64,000 nucleotides of DNA from Rhizobium sp. ZPR4 (GCF_040215725.1 NZ_CP157967.1:1178001-1242000); one strand, 5' to 3'. Numbered from the stretch's first letter, positions 15,111-25,698 are shown. Made by a program: numbers and translations. The notes: generated by a model not told the origin, from the sequence alone.

Positions 15111-16334
15111 CTAAGCTCGGTGTGCATTCCGCTTCTCATGCTCAACGATCTTCTTCTTCGACTTCACCTTGCGCCGGACGTTCACGGCGGCGGCGCTGAT
15201 GCTGGTCGAGATGTGTGAAGCGTAGTATTTCTCAATCATCTCGACGCTGGTCCGGCAGTTCTTGGCGACCTGGTAGATATCGGCGCCTTCCATAAGCCGC
15301 AGGCAGATATAGGTATGCCGCAGGCTGTAAGCCGTGCGGCGAGTGCCCTCGCGGTCGAACTTCAGGCCTTCCTCTTCCAGGATGTTGTTGAACATCTCCA
15401 TGTGGTTGTCTTCAAAGATCAGCGCCTCCGGCTTCGGAAGGTTCCGCTTGAGCAGCCGCTCGAACGGGAACACGGCGCTAGGCATGCTCTTGCAATAGCC
15501 CACACCACGCTTGCCACGCACCTGGATCAGCAGGATGGTTTCCTTGGTCTCTTCATCCTCGACGATTTCGACATCCCGGTACTGAAGCCTCTTGGCTTCG
15601 TCGGGCCGCAGGCCGGTATTGGCCATGAACAGCACATAGTCGTGCAACTGCTGCGCATTCCACTCGAAGCGCTTGCCCTGGTGCTCCTCGGCGCGTTTGC
15701 GGGTCGCCGTGTAAAGTTGCTTGTATTCATCGGGTGAGAACCACGCCCGGTGCGAGATCTTCTCGGCGGACTTATACGGGGTCGTAAGATCCGGCAGATG
15801 GGTCAGCCAGCCATGCCGGATGGCGGTTTTCAGAACCTGTCGCAGCACCACGATCTCCTGATGCAGGGTGTTCTTGGCGGGCAGCTTCTTGACCGGCTTG
15901 CCGTCAGGATCGTCCTTCGGCACCACCTCAGGCGCGGTGGTGTAGCGCATGACCCGGTATTCCTGCACTTTGCCCGCCGTCACCTCCGACAGCCCCAACT
16001 CGCCGAAGAAGGGGGTAAGGTAGAGCCGCAACCGGCGCTCGTTGCCATCGACGTAAGTGCGGTTGCGGGCGCCGCCGGTCACCACGTCGTATTCCTCAAG
16101 ATAACGCTTGGCGGCCTCCTTGAAGGTCTTCTCGTCCTTCAGCCCGCCGCCTTTCTCCTTGGCTTTCATCCGGAAGAACCAGTCCTCCGCGAATTCCTTC
16201 GCCTGGGCGAGGCTTTCTTCGCCGGTGCTGGTCCGCCAGTTCTTGCCGTTGATGCGGGTGGAGCACTGCCACCGTTTGCTGTTCTCACGGCGGTAGACGA
16301 GCACCTTGCCGCCTAAAATCTCGTGCGTGGCCAT
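15111..16334 (-). CDS. Tyrosine recombinase/integrase next to the tRNA-Leu junction
   Basis: The 407-residue protein (start at MATHEILGG; a longer start at 16400 is possible) has an N-terminal AP2-like/arm-binding region, a core-binding domain near residues 90-190 and a catalytic domain. Catalytic residues are Arg in GLRPDEAKR near 241, His-x-x-Arg in YSLRHTYI near 338, and the nucleophile Tyr in MIEKYYASH near 369. It lies about 135 bp from the truncated tRNA-Leu and is transcribed away from it. This is the usual layout of an integrase and its attachment site, so this enzyme, rather than the first integrase, most likely inserted the island here. Confidence 0.9.
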   Translation of the reverse strand: MATHEILGGKVLVYRRENSKRWQCSTRINGKNWRTSTGEESLAQAKEFAEDWFFRMKAKEKGGGLKDEKTFKEAAKRYLEEYDVVTGGARNRTYVDGNERRLRLYLTPFFGELGLSEVTAGKVQEYRVMRYTTAPEVVPKDDPDGKPVKKLPAKNTLHQEIVVLRQVLKTAIRHGWLTHLPDLTTPYKSAEKISHRAWFSPDEYKQLYTATRKRAEEHQGKRFEWNAQQLHDYVLFMANTGLRPDEAKRLQYRDVEIVEDEETKETILLIQVRGKRGVGYCKSMPSAVFPFERLLKRNLPKPEALIFEDNHMEMFNNILEEEGLKFDREGTRRTAYSLRHTYICLRLMEGADIYQVAKNCRTSVEMIEKYYASHISTSISAAAVNVRRKVKSKKKIVEHEKRNAHRA

Positions 16335-16468
16335 GCTTTCAATCCCATCCTTGCGTCCCGAAAACTGTGCATCAGACTGTGTATGGAATGTGTACGCCAA
16401 AATGGCGGAGATTTTATGGCGGGTGAAATATTAAATAGCTGATTTCACATAATTATTTTTGATGATGA

Positions 16469-16534
16469 GAACCCGTAGGGACAAAGGCCGAGGGATTTTA
16501 AGTCCCTTGCGTCTACCAGTTTCGCCACGTCCGC
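16469..16534 (-). pseudogene. Truncated intronless tRNA-Leu(UAA) at the island junction
   Basis: On the minus strand this reads tRNA-Leu(UAA) from its first base through the anticodon loop (CUUAAAA without intron) and variable arm to the T loop (ACGGGTTC), and then diverges into AT-rich island DNA. The last 20 or so bases, including the 3' acceptor strand and CCA, are missing, so the RNA cannot fold into a working tRNA. It is nearly identical to the exons of the intron-bearing copy but not exactly (for example GGCGAAAC versus GGTGAAAC), so it is a separate gene. It most likely marks the integration site in the resident gene. Confidence 0.88.
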
Positions 16535-16623
16535 GTGCCTTTCCCCATCAAGCACTTGAGCGATTCAGTCAAGGAAATGTTTTGTGGGAAAGGGCCGACA
16601 GGTGTCGGCGCGACGCGCGTTGC

Positions 16624-16965
16624 TCAGTGACCTTTGAGAACGCTGACAAGCGCTGGCGTCACCTTCTTTTGCTGGAACATGGCCTTGAAATCGGCATAGC
16701 TGATTTTTCCCGATGCCAAGCCGTTCGTCAGCCGCTGACAAAAGAGCCGCTTTGCTTCGCTTCTCTGGGATTTGACGTAAAAGGCGACTTCATCCAGCGT
16801 TTCCGGCGACAAGTGCTGCGACATGCACTTGGAGATGAGCTGCGCACGGGCAGTCGGGCTTTCCTTGATAATCGGAACGCCTTTCTTGAAGTTTTCTTCC
16901 TGGGACGTGCAGGAGGCCAGAACGGCTAGGGCAAAGACGAACGACGCGGATGGTATAAAGCGCAT
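16624..16965 (-). CDS. Small lipoprotein
   Basis: The start at 16965 is preceded by AAGGGAGA at good spacing and gives a 113-residue protein with a lipoprotein signal (FALAVLASC, Cys near residue 19). A longer frame upstream is less likely. The mature part is helical and contains one further Cys pair (SKC and FCQ) that could form a disulfide. No family is recognised. It is the first chromosomal gene right of the island, and its 3' end lies about 90 bp from the tRNA remnant. Confidence 0.65.
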   Translation of the reverse strand: MRFIPSASFVFALAVLASCTSQEENFKKGVPIIKESPTARAQLISKCMSQHLSPETLDEVAFYVKSQRSEAKRLFCQRLTNGLASGKISYADFKAMFQQKKVTPALVSVLKGH

Positions 16966-17323
16966 AATGATGGTCTCCCTTGGACAATGTCGGGATAGCA
17001 TCTTTCGCGCGACTTTCAATCGGGAGCGCAATTATGAAGTTAATTGCTGCTTTGTCGCTGATAAGCGAAGCCCGCCGTAGCCGACGGATCGGATTTAAGG
17101 CGGGCCTCTAACCATCGTCATGATGGCTGCTTCCTATTGGAGGGAGGGGGCGCTTGGCTGTCAACTCGCAGATTTAGGGAGCCAGTCTTTGGACGCAAAA
17201 ATAGTCAGCGTCACCTGTACAGCGGAAATCTCATTCCGACAGGACCGAAAGCGCGATAAACAGGCTTTCTTTAGTCATCTTTCCTGTGTCATAGCGGGGG
17301 GATTGAAGAAGGACGGACAAGCC

Positions 17324-18574
17324 GTGGACAAACAGACTGTTCTCGAAGCCACAGAGGCCATGCGTGGCCTCTTTCCCGCAACGCCGCTGCAGCTGAACGA
17401 GCATCTTTCCGCCCGCTATGGCGCGGAAATCTGGCTGAAGCGCGAGGATCTGACGCCGGTGCGTTCCTACAAGATCCGCGGCGCCTTCAATTTCTTCCGC
17501 AAGGTGATTGCCGAGGGCGGCACGGGAAAGACCTTCGTCTGCGCATCCGCCGGCAATCATGCCCAGGGCTTTGCCTTCGTCTGCCGCCATTTCGGCGTGC
17601 CGGGCGTGGTCTACATGCCAGTCACGACGCCGCAGCAGAAGATCGACAAAACCCGCATCTTCGGCGGCGAGTTCATCACCATCAAGCTCTTCGGCGATTT
17701 CTTCGACCAGTGCTATCAGGCCGCGCGCGAGCACGTTGAAAAGATTGATGGTGTCATGGTGCCGCCTTTTGATCATGCGGATATTATCGAGGGGCAGGCA
17801 ACTGTTGCGGCCGAGATTGCCGAGCAACTGCCCGACGGCGTTGTTCCCGACCATGTTCTTCTTCCGGTTGGTGGCGGCGGTCTTGCGGCGGGCATCACCG
17901 GCTATTTTGCAGATAAACTTCCGCCTGCTGCTTTCACCTTCGCAGAACCGGCCGGTGCGCCGAGCCTTCGCCGCAGTATAGAGGCAGGGCAGGTGGTGAC
18001 GCTTGCCAAGGTCGACAATTTCGTCGATGGCGCGGCCGTCGGCCGCATCGGCGAACTGAATTTTGCGGCCCTCGAGGGCTTTGCGGCCGAGCAGGTCAAG
18101 CTCATCGAGGAAAACGCCATCTGCGTGACCATCACCGATATGCTGAATGTCGAAGGCGTCGTGCTGGAACCGGCCGGGGCTCTGGCGATCACCGCTCTGG
18201 AAAAGCTCGATCGGGACAGCATCCGCGGCAAAACCATCGTCGCCGTCGTTTCCGGCGGCAATTTTGATTTCGAGCGCCTGCCTGACGTCAAGGAGCGCGC
18301 CATGCGCTATGCCGGGCTGAAGAAATACTTCATCTTGCGCTTGGCTCAGCGTCCCGGCGCGCTTCGCGATTTCCTCAATATGCTCGGACCGGAAGACGAT
18401 ATCGCCCGCTTCGAATATCTGAAGAAGAGCGCCCGCAATTTCGGCTCCATCCTGATCGGCATCGAGACGAAGAATCCGGATAATTTCAAGCAGCTTATCG
18501 CCAATTTTGAAAGTTCCGGCATGGGCTATGAGGACATCACCGAAAACGAGATCCTGGCCAACCTGATCATTTGA
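17324..18574 (+). CDS. ilvA: Threonine ammonia-lyase (threonine dehydratase)
   Basis: This enzyme converts threonine to 2-oxobutanoate, the first step towards isoleucine, using pyridoxal phosphate. A GTG start at 17324 preceded by AAGGACGG fits the family length (416 residues); upstream codons read poorly. The PLP lysine is in SYKIRGAF near residue 50, and the phosphate-binding loop GGGGLAAG is near residue 183. The C-terminal 80 residues (KKYFILRLAQRPGALRDFL) form an ACT-like regulatory domain. The gene is followed after 37 bp by the HlyU-family gene. About 350 bp of leader before the start show an inverted repeat GCCCGCC/GGCGGGC (17070-17105) but no recognised riboswitch. Confidence 0.92.
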   Translation: MDKQTVLEATEAMRGLFPATPLQLNEHLSARYGAEIWLKREDLTPVRSYKIRGAFNFFRKVIAEGGTGKTFVCASAGNHAQGFAFVCRHFGVPGVVYMPVTTPQQKIDKTRIFGGEFITIKLFGDFFDQCYQAAREHVEKIDGVMVPPFDHADIIEGQATVAAEIAEQLPDGVVPDHVLLPVGGGGLAAGITGYFADKLPPAAFTFAEPAGAPSLRRSIEAGQVVTLAKVDNFVDGAAVGRIGELNFAALEGFAAEQVKLIEENAICVTITDMLNVEGVVLEPAGALAITALEKLDRDSIRGKTIVAVVSGGNFDFERLPDVKERAMRYAGLKKYFILRLAQRPGALRDFLNMLGPEDDIARFEYLKKSARNFGSILIGIETKNPDNFKQLIANFESSGMGYEDITENEILANLII

Positions 18575-18611
18575 CTTTGCGACCTTGCAACCTTCATGCT
18601 AAAGGCCATTC

Positions 18612-18950
18612 ATGGCTTCGTTCTTTTCAAATATCATTTCGATCTTCACCGGTGGCGCGTCGCAGGCGGGCACTGAAAAGTCTAGTGGTTCCACGGTCAG
18701 CGTCGAGCCCCAGGTGCATGCCGGCTGCACGATCCATGCGACCCCGCAGCGCGAGGGCAATCAGTTCCGCCTCATGGGCCGGATCGAAAAGGATGTGAAC
18801 GGCGAGATCCTGGTGCGCAATTTCATCCGCGCCGATGTCTTCACCTCGTCTGATGATGCCGTGGAATCGACCTTCCGCAAGGGCCAGCAGATCATCGACC
18901 AGAACGGCGCCGGTCTTTTCGGCGACGGCGAAAAGATTCGCCAAGTCTGA
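18612..18950 (+). CDS. HlyU-family protein
   Basis: The 112-residue product fits the small HlyU family. This includes the N-terminal FSNIISIFTGG, the central HAGCTIHATPQREGNQFRL and the end KGQQIIDQNGAGLF. HlyU in Vibrio is a transcriptional activator; in rhizobia the family is widespread and not characterised to my knowledge. The gene follows ilvA closely and converges with the GNAT gene, with stops two bases apart. Confidence 0.75.
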   Translation: MASFFSNIISIFTGGASQAGTEKSSGSTVSVEPQVHAGCTIHATPQREGNQFRLMGRIEKDVNGEILVRNFIRADVFTSSDDAVESTFRKGQQIIDQNGAGLFGDGEKIRQV

Positions 18951-18952
18951 TA

Positions 18953-20080
18953 TCAGGCAGGTTTATTCGACGTCGCAATGAAGGAATTTGGATTTCCTTG
19001 CACCGCCGCCTTCAAACTCTCGATATTGGCGGACATCACCAGTGCCGAGGCTTTCACGCTATCCAAAATTTCGATCGTCTCGCCGCTCGTTTCCGTAAAG
19101 CCGTGTTTTCTATAGAAGCCGATAGCCATCGGGCTTGAAACGAGAACCCTGATTTCGACCTTTTCAGCGGTTTCGATTGTAGCCGCCACTCCACGCAGCA
19201 GCCGCGAGCCGAGGCCTTTCCTTTGTTGGCTGGGATGAACATACATCCCCCAGAGATAGGCGATGGCTCCACGTTCCGCGACGATAGCACTTCCGAGGAT
19301 TTGATGGTCCGAGGCCATGCAATGGCCGCGCTCACCTGAGCCCGGCAGCATCGATGCAGTTCCTTTGCGCTCTATATCTTCGAGCATAGCCGACAGCGCG
19401 TTTTGGCCCAGACTCGGGCCGTAGGTAGCGGTCCAGGCATCTCTCCATAAATCTTGCAGGTCTGCGGTGTCGTCCGGGGTTATTGCTCGGAAGCTTGGGA
19501 TCATACCTTCATCCAACGGGTTCCAAGCCGGTGAGAACGGCTTTTGCAAAATAGAAGGATAGCAAACGCGGCAAGCAGTCATAAAGACGTTTGCCCGACA
19601 TCGCGATATGCCGCGTAAGTTAAGACCGTCCGGCAGCCAGCTTTCCAGATAGTCTTCAATCGGCTTTCCCGACATGACTGTCGAAATCCAGGCGCGCCGT
19701 TCAAAATCAATTGCGACCAGTTCGTAAGCGCAGGCCATGAGATCGCTCTTGGTGAATGAAAATTTTGGTTGTCCTGAATAGTTCGACTGAGCGGCGTATT
19801 GCATGCAAACGCACTCGTTTACCCACCATTGGGTCAACAAGGTCTTTGCGCTGCTTCCGTGATGAAGGATAACGAAGCCGACGGAGTAATGGGGCGCCCC
19901 TTCGATACGGCCAAGATTGGCTTCGACGAAAGAGCGCGCCTCTATGATCAATTCCGGTTGCAGGAACTGTTCTTTTTCCGGGGCGTGCGCAGAGATCCCG
20001 TAAGCCTTGATGCGCCAACCGGATATGTACCAGGTGCCTAAGCGCCGGAAATGTCGCGGCGTGTACAACGGAATTAGCAT
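18953..20080 (-). CDS. Fusion of an uncharacterised domain with a GNAT N-acetyltransferase
   Basis: Residues 1-155 form a conserved-looking unit without known function (start LYTPRHFRRLGTWYISGWRIKAYG, later ACAYELVAIDFERRAW). I recall free-standing proteins of this type of about 150 residues. Residues 156-192 are low in motif content and Cys-rich. From Met193 (position 19504) a full GNAT acetyltransferase follows (FRAITPDDTADLQDLWR, then the acetyl-CoA loop HPSQQRKGLGSRLL, then FYRKHGFTETSG). The frame is continuous, so this is either a true two-domain enzyme or two adjacent genes joined by loss of a stop codon. The acceptor substrate is unknown. Confidence 0.7.
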   Translation of the reverse strand: MLIPLYTPRHFRRLGTWYISGWRIKAYGISAHAPEKEQFLQPELIIEARSFVEANLGRIEGAPHYSVGFVILHHGSSAKTLLTQWWVNECVCMQYAAQSNYSGQPKFSFTKSDLMACAYELVAIDFERRAWISTVMSGKPIEDYLESWLPDGLNLRGISRCRANVFMTACRVCYPSILQKPFSPAWNPLDEGMIPSFRAITPDDTADLQDLWRDAWTATYGPSLGQNALSAMLEDIERKGTASMLPGSGERGHCMASDHQILGSAIVAERGAIAYLWGMYVHPSQQRKGLGSRLLRGVAATIETAEKVEIRVLVSSPMAIGFYRKHGFTETSGETIEILDSVKASALVMSANIESLKAAVQGNPNSFIATSNKPA

Positions 20081-20289
20081 CTTTTTCTCTTCATCCGAGT
20101 CGTCGCCCTGTTGGTGGATTGATGTACGAAGAACGGCGCTAAAGACGAGACTTGTCCGCTTCCCGACCAGAGCATTGCAAAAGCCGCCCGTCGCGGCAAT
20201 GGGAATTGGCCGCGAAGGTCGCCCTTCGCATCTGCGTCGGGCGACCCGATATGATTGTCTCTATCAACCGTCATTCAATCTTGGCAGGC

Positions 20290-21066
20290 TCAAGCCGTGC
20301 GGAACATCTTCGCGCCCGACGGAGCGTTGGTCGCGCCACCGTCGACGGTGATTTCGATGGCCGTCACATTGGCGGAATCGTCGGAGGCGAAGTAGAGCGC
20401 GGCCCTGGCGATTTCGTCGGCTTCGCTCATGCGGCCGAGTGGGCTCAGGCCGCCGAAGCGCTGTTCCAACACATCCATGGCCTCGGGTGTCGCAGCGCGC
20501 GGGTTCCAGATCGGTGTCTTGGTCGCGCCGGGCGTGACCTGGTTGACGCGGATGCCGCGGGGCGCAAGTTCGGACGCGAGATTGCGGGTCATGGCGCGGA
20601 CGGCGCCCTTGGTGCCTGCATAGGCCGAAGCGCCGGGAATGCCGAGCACGGCGTGGACCGAGCCGTTCAGGATCACGGAGCCGCCATCGTTCAGATGTGG
20701 CAGAGCGGCCTGCACGGTGAAGAAGACGCCGGTGAAATTGATGCGCACGATGGTTTCGAACTGCTCAAGCGTGGTCTTGCCGAGTGGGGTATCGCCGCCG
20801 ATACCTGCATTGGCGAAGACGATGTCGAATTTCCCAAGCTTCTCCGCAGCCTCGGCGAACGCCTTTTCCATCGCTGGTATGTCTGTTGTGTCGGCCTGAA
20901 GCGCCAGCACGCCGCTGCCAAGTTCCTCGGCCGCCGTGGCCAACGTTTTCGCGTTGCGGCCTGTTATGGCGACCTTGGCGCCCTCGGCGAGGAAGAGGCG
21001 GGCTGTGGCAAGGCCGATACCGCTATTTCCACCAGTGATGATGGCAACCTTGTTCTTGAGACGCAT
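20290..21066 (-). CDS. Short-chain dehydrogenase/reductase
   Basis: A classical SDR of 258 residues. The cofactor motif TGGNSGIG lies near residues 11-18, NAG near 86-88 and the active-site pair YAGTK near 151-155. Arg at the end of beta-2 (TGRNAKTL) favours NADP(H). The substrate cannot be told. The gene has a clear AGGAGCTA ribosome binding site and is divergent from the TetR gene across a 105-bp region with two dyads, so TetR control is likely. Confidence 0.88.
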   Translation of the reverse strand: MRLKNKVAIITGGNSGIGLATARLFLAEGAKVAITGRNAKTLATAAEELGSGVLALQADTTDIPAMEKAFAEAAEKLGKFDIVFANAGIGGDTPLGKTTLEQFETIVRINFTGVFFTVQAALPHLNDGGSVILNGSVHAVLGIPGASAYAGTKGAVRAMTRNLASELAPRGIRVNQVTPGATKTPIWNPRAATPEAMDVLEQRFGGLSPLGRMSEADEIARAALYFASDDSANVTAIEITVDGGATNAPSGAKMFRTA

Positions 21067-21099
21067 GTTCGTAGCTCCTGTTGGCTTTTGTCACGATCT

Positions 21100-21139
21100 G
21101 GATTATGATCGTTATCTATAAGGATTATGATCGTAATCC
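21100..21139. promoter_or_regulatory. Twin operator dyads between the SDR and TetR genes
   Basis: Two copies of GGATTATGATCGTAATCC-like dyads begin at 21100 and 21122, 22 bp apart (about two helical turns). The second is close to perfect symmetry; the first shares its left half exactly. They lie in the divergent promoter region, as expected for the binding sites of the adjacent TetR regulator. Confidence 0.7.
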
Positions 21140-21171
21140 ATTTTGTCAAGCCGAGCACGAAAGGATTTTCG

Positions 21172-21753
21172 ATGGGTCGTTCGCAACTGGAAAAACAGAA
21201 GACGCACGAACGCATCGTGACCCTTGCCGCCAAGCGTCTGCGTGAAGAAGGATTGGAAGGGATCGGCGTCGCCGACCTGATGAAGGAAGCGGGGCTTACG
21301 GTCGGCGGCTTCTACAAGCACTTCGCCTCCCGCGACGAACTCGTAGCGGAAGCCGTGGAATCGGCGGTTGGATCATGGCGACGGCAGCAGGAGGAAAAGG
21401 GGATTGATCCGACGAGCATCTCGCTCGACGAGTATGTCGATACCTATCTCAGCGAACGACACCGAGATCATTGCGGCGAGGGCTGCGCCTATGCGGCACT
21501 TACGGCCGATATGGCACGTAGCAGCGATGCAGTCCGCGCCGTGGCAACGGAAGGCTTGCAAAGGAATTTCGAGGCCATGACGGCGCGTATGCCAAAGCCG
21601 GAAACCGCCGACGCCAGACGGAAGGCAATCATCGCCTCTTGTCTCATGACTGGCGCGCTCGGTCTTGCGCGCGTGGCGAACGACGAGGCGCTCTCGAACG
21701 AAATTCTGGAGACGGTGAAGCAATTCGTTAAGGCGCTGCCACAGGCAGAATAG
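21172..21753 (+). CDS. TetR/AcrR-family transcriptional regulator
   Basis: Start 21172 (MGRSQLEKQKTHERI) was preferred over 21127 because the earlier frame runs through the operator sites and AAAGGA lies just before it. The 193-residue protein has a helix-turn-helix in its first 60 residues (GVADLMKEAGLTVGGFYKHFASRDELV) and an all-helical ligand domain with two close Cys (CGEGCAYAAL near residue 103) typical of the regulators near SDR/quinone-response genes. It probably represses itself and the divergent SDR. Confidence 0.87.
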   Translation: MGRSQLEKQKTHERIVTLAAKRLREEGLEGIGVADLMKEAGLTVGGFYKHFASRDELVAEAVESAVGSWRRQQEEKGIDPTSISLDEYVDTYLSERHRDHCGEGCAYAALTADMARSSDAVRAVATEGLQRNFEAMTARMPKPETADARRKAIIASCLMTGALGLARVANDEALSNEILETVKQFVKALPQAE

Positions 21754-21806
21754 CAAAGCGGCCGGTTGGAGCCGGCCGCCTTTCGTTATCGGAATAATGC
21801 TGTCGA

Positions 21807-22421
21807 TTAAGCGGCGAGAGCCAGCTCGGAAGCGCGGGCCTGAGCGGCGCCGATTGCCTTTTCGGCAGCTTCCGGGCCGAAGGCAACGCCTTCAACATAG
21901 ACGGTCTCGACATCGGTGATGCCGATGAAGGCGAGAACCGACTTCAGGTAGGGAACGGCATGGTTCAGCGGGGCAGCCGGGCCTTCGGAGTAGACGCCGC
22001 CGGAAGCGAGCACGATATAGGCCTTCTTGCCGGTGGCCAGACCCTTCGGGCCGGTTTCGGTATAGGTGAAGGTGCGGCCGGCGCGAGCGATGTTGTCGAT
22101 CCAGGTCTTCAGCGACGAGTAGATGTTGAAGTTGATGAGGCCGGTGCCGATGACCACGGTGTCGGCTGCCAGCAGCTCGTCGACGAGCGCGTCGGAAACC
22201 TTGACCAGTTCCTGCTGTTCGGGCGTACGGGCGTCGGCCGGCGTGCGGATGGCGGCGGTGAAGGGGCCGTCGATGTGCGGCAGGTTATCGGCAGCGAGGT
22301 CGCGCTTGACAAGCGTCTTGCCCGGATTGTTGGACTTGATCTTCTCGGCCAGTTCGGTGGCGATCTTGGTGGAGAGTGAGTCCGGACGCGGGCTGGAGGT
22401 CAGAAGCAGAATGGAGGACAT
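21807..22421 (-). CDS. azoR: FMN-dependent NADH-azoreductase
   Basis: The 204-residue product is a flavodoxin-like quinone/azo reductase. It has SSPRPDSLSTKIATEL for FMN phosphate binding near residues 8-23, GTGLINFNIYSSLKTWIDNIARAG near residues 80-105 and ASGGVYSEGPAAPLNHAVPYLKS-type segments near 140. The start at 22421 is the family start; upstream codons are unlikely. It is divergent from a LysR regulator gene, a common arrangement for azoR/AcpD genes responding to quinones or thiol stress. Confidence 0.88.
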   Translation of the reverse strand: MSSILLLTSSPRPDSLSTKIATELAEKIKSNNPGKTLVKRDLAADNLPHIDGPFTAAIRTPADARTPEQQELVKVSDALVDELLAADTVVIGTGLINFNIYSSLKTWIDNIARAGRTFTYTETGPKGLATGKKAYIVLASGGVYSEGPAAPLNHAVPYLKSVLAFIGITDVETVYVEGVAFGPEAAEKAIGAAQARASELALAA

Positions 22422-22557
22422 ATCCGTTTTCCTTTTCAATGAGTTGCTAAATCGGCTGGGAGAGTCCGATCGCCTTCGCATCAATAGATAAGTCTTCAGT
22501 GCTATCGAGAAAAACTGTGATAATATGGATTGGAATTATCGATAGAATGGATGGCAG

Positions 22558-23526
22558 ATGCTCCCCAATCCCACCCTCGACCAATTGCAGGTCTTTCTGA
22601 CCGTTGCGGAGTCAGGCAGTTTTTCGGCCGCTTCGCGTATGCTCAACCGTGCGCAATCGGTCATCAGCTACACGATCGCCAATCTGGAGGCTCAGCTCGA
22701 AATGCCTTTGTTCGAGCGGTCGGGCTCGCGCCAGCCGAAGCTGACGGACGAGGGCAGGGTGATGCTGGAGGATGCGCGCCGCATCCTTTCCGATCTCCAG
22801 GTGATGCGCGCCAGAGTGAAGGGCCTGAAGACGGGGCTTGAGGCGGAAGTGGCCGTCGCCATCAGCGTCATGGTGCCGGTGCACGCCACCGTCGACGTGC
22901 TGCGCGAATTCCGTGACCGTTTTCCCTACGTGTCTTTGCGGCTCGACACCGGCGAACTCGGCTCGATGATGGAACTCGTCTCCAGTGGCAAGTCGACGAT
23001 CGGCATCGGCGGCTCTGTCGTGAAGCAGGATGATGCCCTGGTCATCGAACGCATCGGCCATTCCTTCATGATGCCGGTCGCGGCACCGACTCACCCGCTG
23101 GCGCAGATGGGAAGGCCGTTGACTTTGGCCGATGTGCGCGACGAGATCCAGCTCGTCGTTACTGACGCCTCGAGCCTGACGAATGGCAGGGATTTCAACG
23201 TCCTGTCCTACAAGGTCTGGCATGTGAGCGATATCGCTACCAAGCATCAGCTGATCCGCGGCGGTCTCGGATGGGGCGGCCTGCCGGCCTCGTTCATCAT
23301 GGAAGATCTGCAGAAGGAGCGGCTGGTGCCTTTGGCGCTCGATGCCTATGACCAAAGCGAATATCCGCTCTATGCGGTGCGCAAGGTCGACAATCCTCCG
23401 GGGCCGGCTGCGGCCTGGATGATAGAGGCTTTCCGCTCGCGTCTGGCGCGATGCCCGAATCACGAGGATTTCAAATCCGCGGTCGAGATGTTCCATCCGG
23501 GAGACAAGCGTCTCGCCGCAGAATGA
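22558..23526 (+). CDS. LysR-family transcriptional regulator
   Basis: The 322-residue protein has the standard LysR N-terminal winged helix (LDQLQVFLTVAESGSFSAASRMLNRAQSVISYTI near residues 6-40) and a periplasmic-binding-like effector domain. It is transcribed away from azoR across a 136-bp intergenic region, where the shared control sites should lie (an AT-rich ATATGGATTGGAATTAT stretch just before the start). It probably regulates azoR in response to an electrophile. Confidence 0.88.
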   Translation: MLPNPTLDQLQVFLTVAESGSFSAASRMLNRAQSVISYTIANLEAQLEMPLFERSGSRQPKLTDEGRVMLEDARRILSDLQVMRARVKGLKTGLEAEVAVAISVMVPVHATVDVLREFRDRFPYVSLRLDTGELGSMMELVSSGKSTIGIGGSVVKQDDALVIERIGHSFMMPVAAPTHPLAQMGRPLTLADVRDEIQLVVTDASSLTNGRDFNVLSYKVWHVSDIATKHQLIRGGLGWGGLPASFIMEDLQKERLVPLALDAYDQSEYPLYAVRKVDNPPGPAAAWMIEAFRSRLARCPNHEDFKSAVEMFHPGDKRLAAE

Positions 23527-23531
23527 GGAAA

Positions 23532-23556
23532 TCCTCTCCCCGAAACGGGGAGAGGA
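23532..23556. terminator. Bidirectional hairpin between lysR and cpdB
   Basis: A perfect 11-bp stem (TCCTCTCCCCG with its complement) and a three-base AAA loop separate two convergent genes. No long T-run is present, so strength is uncertain. Confidence 0.6.
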
Positions 23557-23571
23557 CAATCGCGCCGGTGA

Positions 23572-25560
<1,989 letters not shown>

Positions 25561-25698
25561 AAGACACTCCTTCAACGATGGGGCTATAAGTCCGTCGATC
25601 ATCTCTCAGGCGAGGGAGATTAGGACGATTTTTGAAGGTGTGCACCAGTAATGTGACAGGCTTATTGTGGATCGTAGCCGGCTTGCGCCAGCATGCCG

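Larger units (their letters stand above)
1..16534. mobile_element. Integrated mobilizable island at a tRNA-Leu(UAA) locus (left end outside window)
   Basis: This stretch holds two tyrosine recombinases, a VirD4-type coupling protein, a MobA/MobL relaxase and an oriT-like hairpin. It ends on the right at a truncated tRNA-Leu gene next to an integrase, a classic integration junction. To the right the content becomes ordinary rhizobial housekeeping DNA beginning with a lipoprotein gene and ilvA. No VirB-type mating-pair-formation genes are visible, so it looks like an integrative mobilizable element, or part of a larger ICE whose remainder lies left of position 1. Base composition is mixed: AT-richer in 110-1500, 4100-8100 and 14,300-15,000, GC-rich in the recombinase and mobilization genes. 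This suggests assembly from several sources. The right boundary is well supported; the left boundary is not seen. Confidence 0.8.

Noticed and set aside
13953..16534. The two tRNA-Leu copies as attL/attR direct repeats of a small 2.5-kb element
   Set aside because: They are in opposite orientation, differ in sequence and intron, and one is complete. Inverted copies cannot be the direct repeats left by integration of a single element between them.
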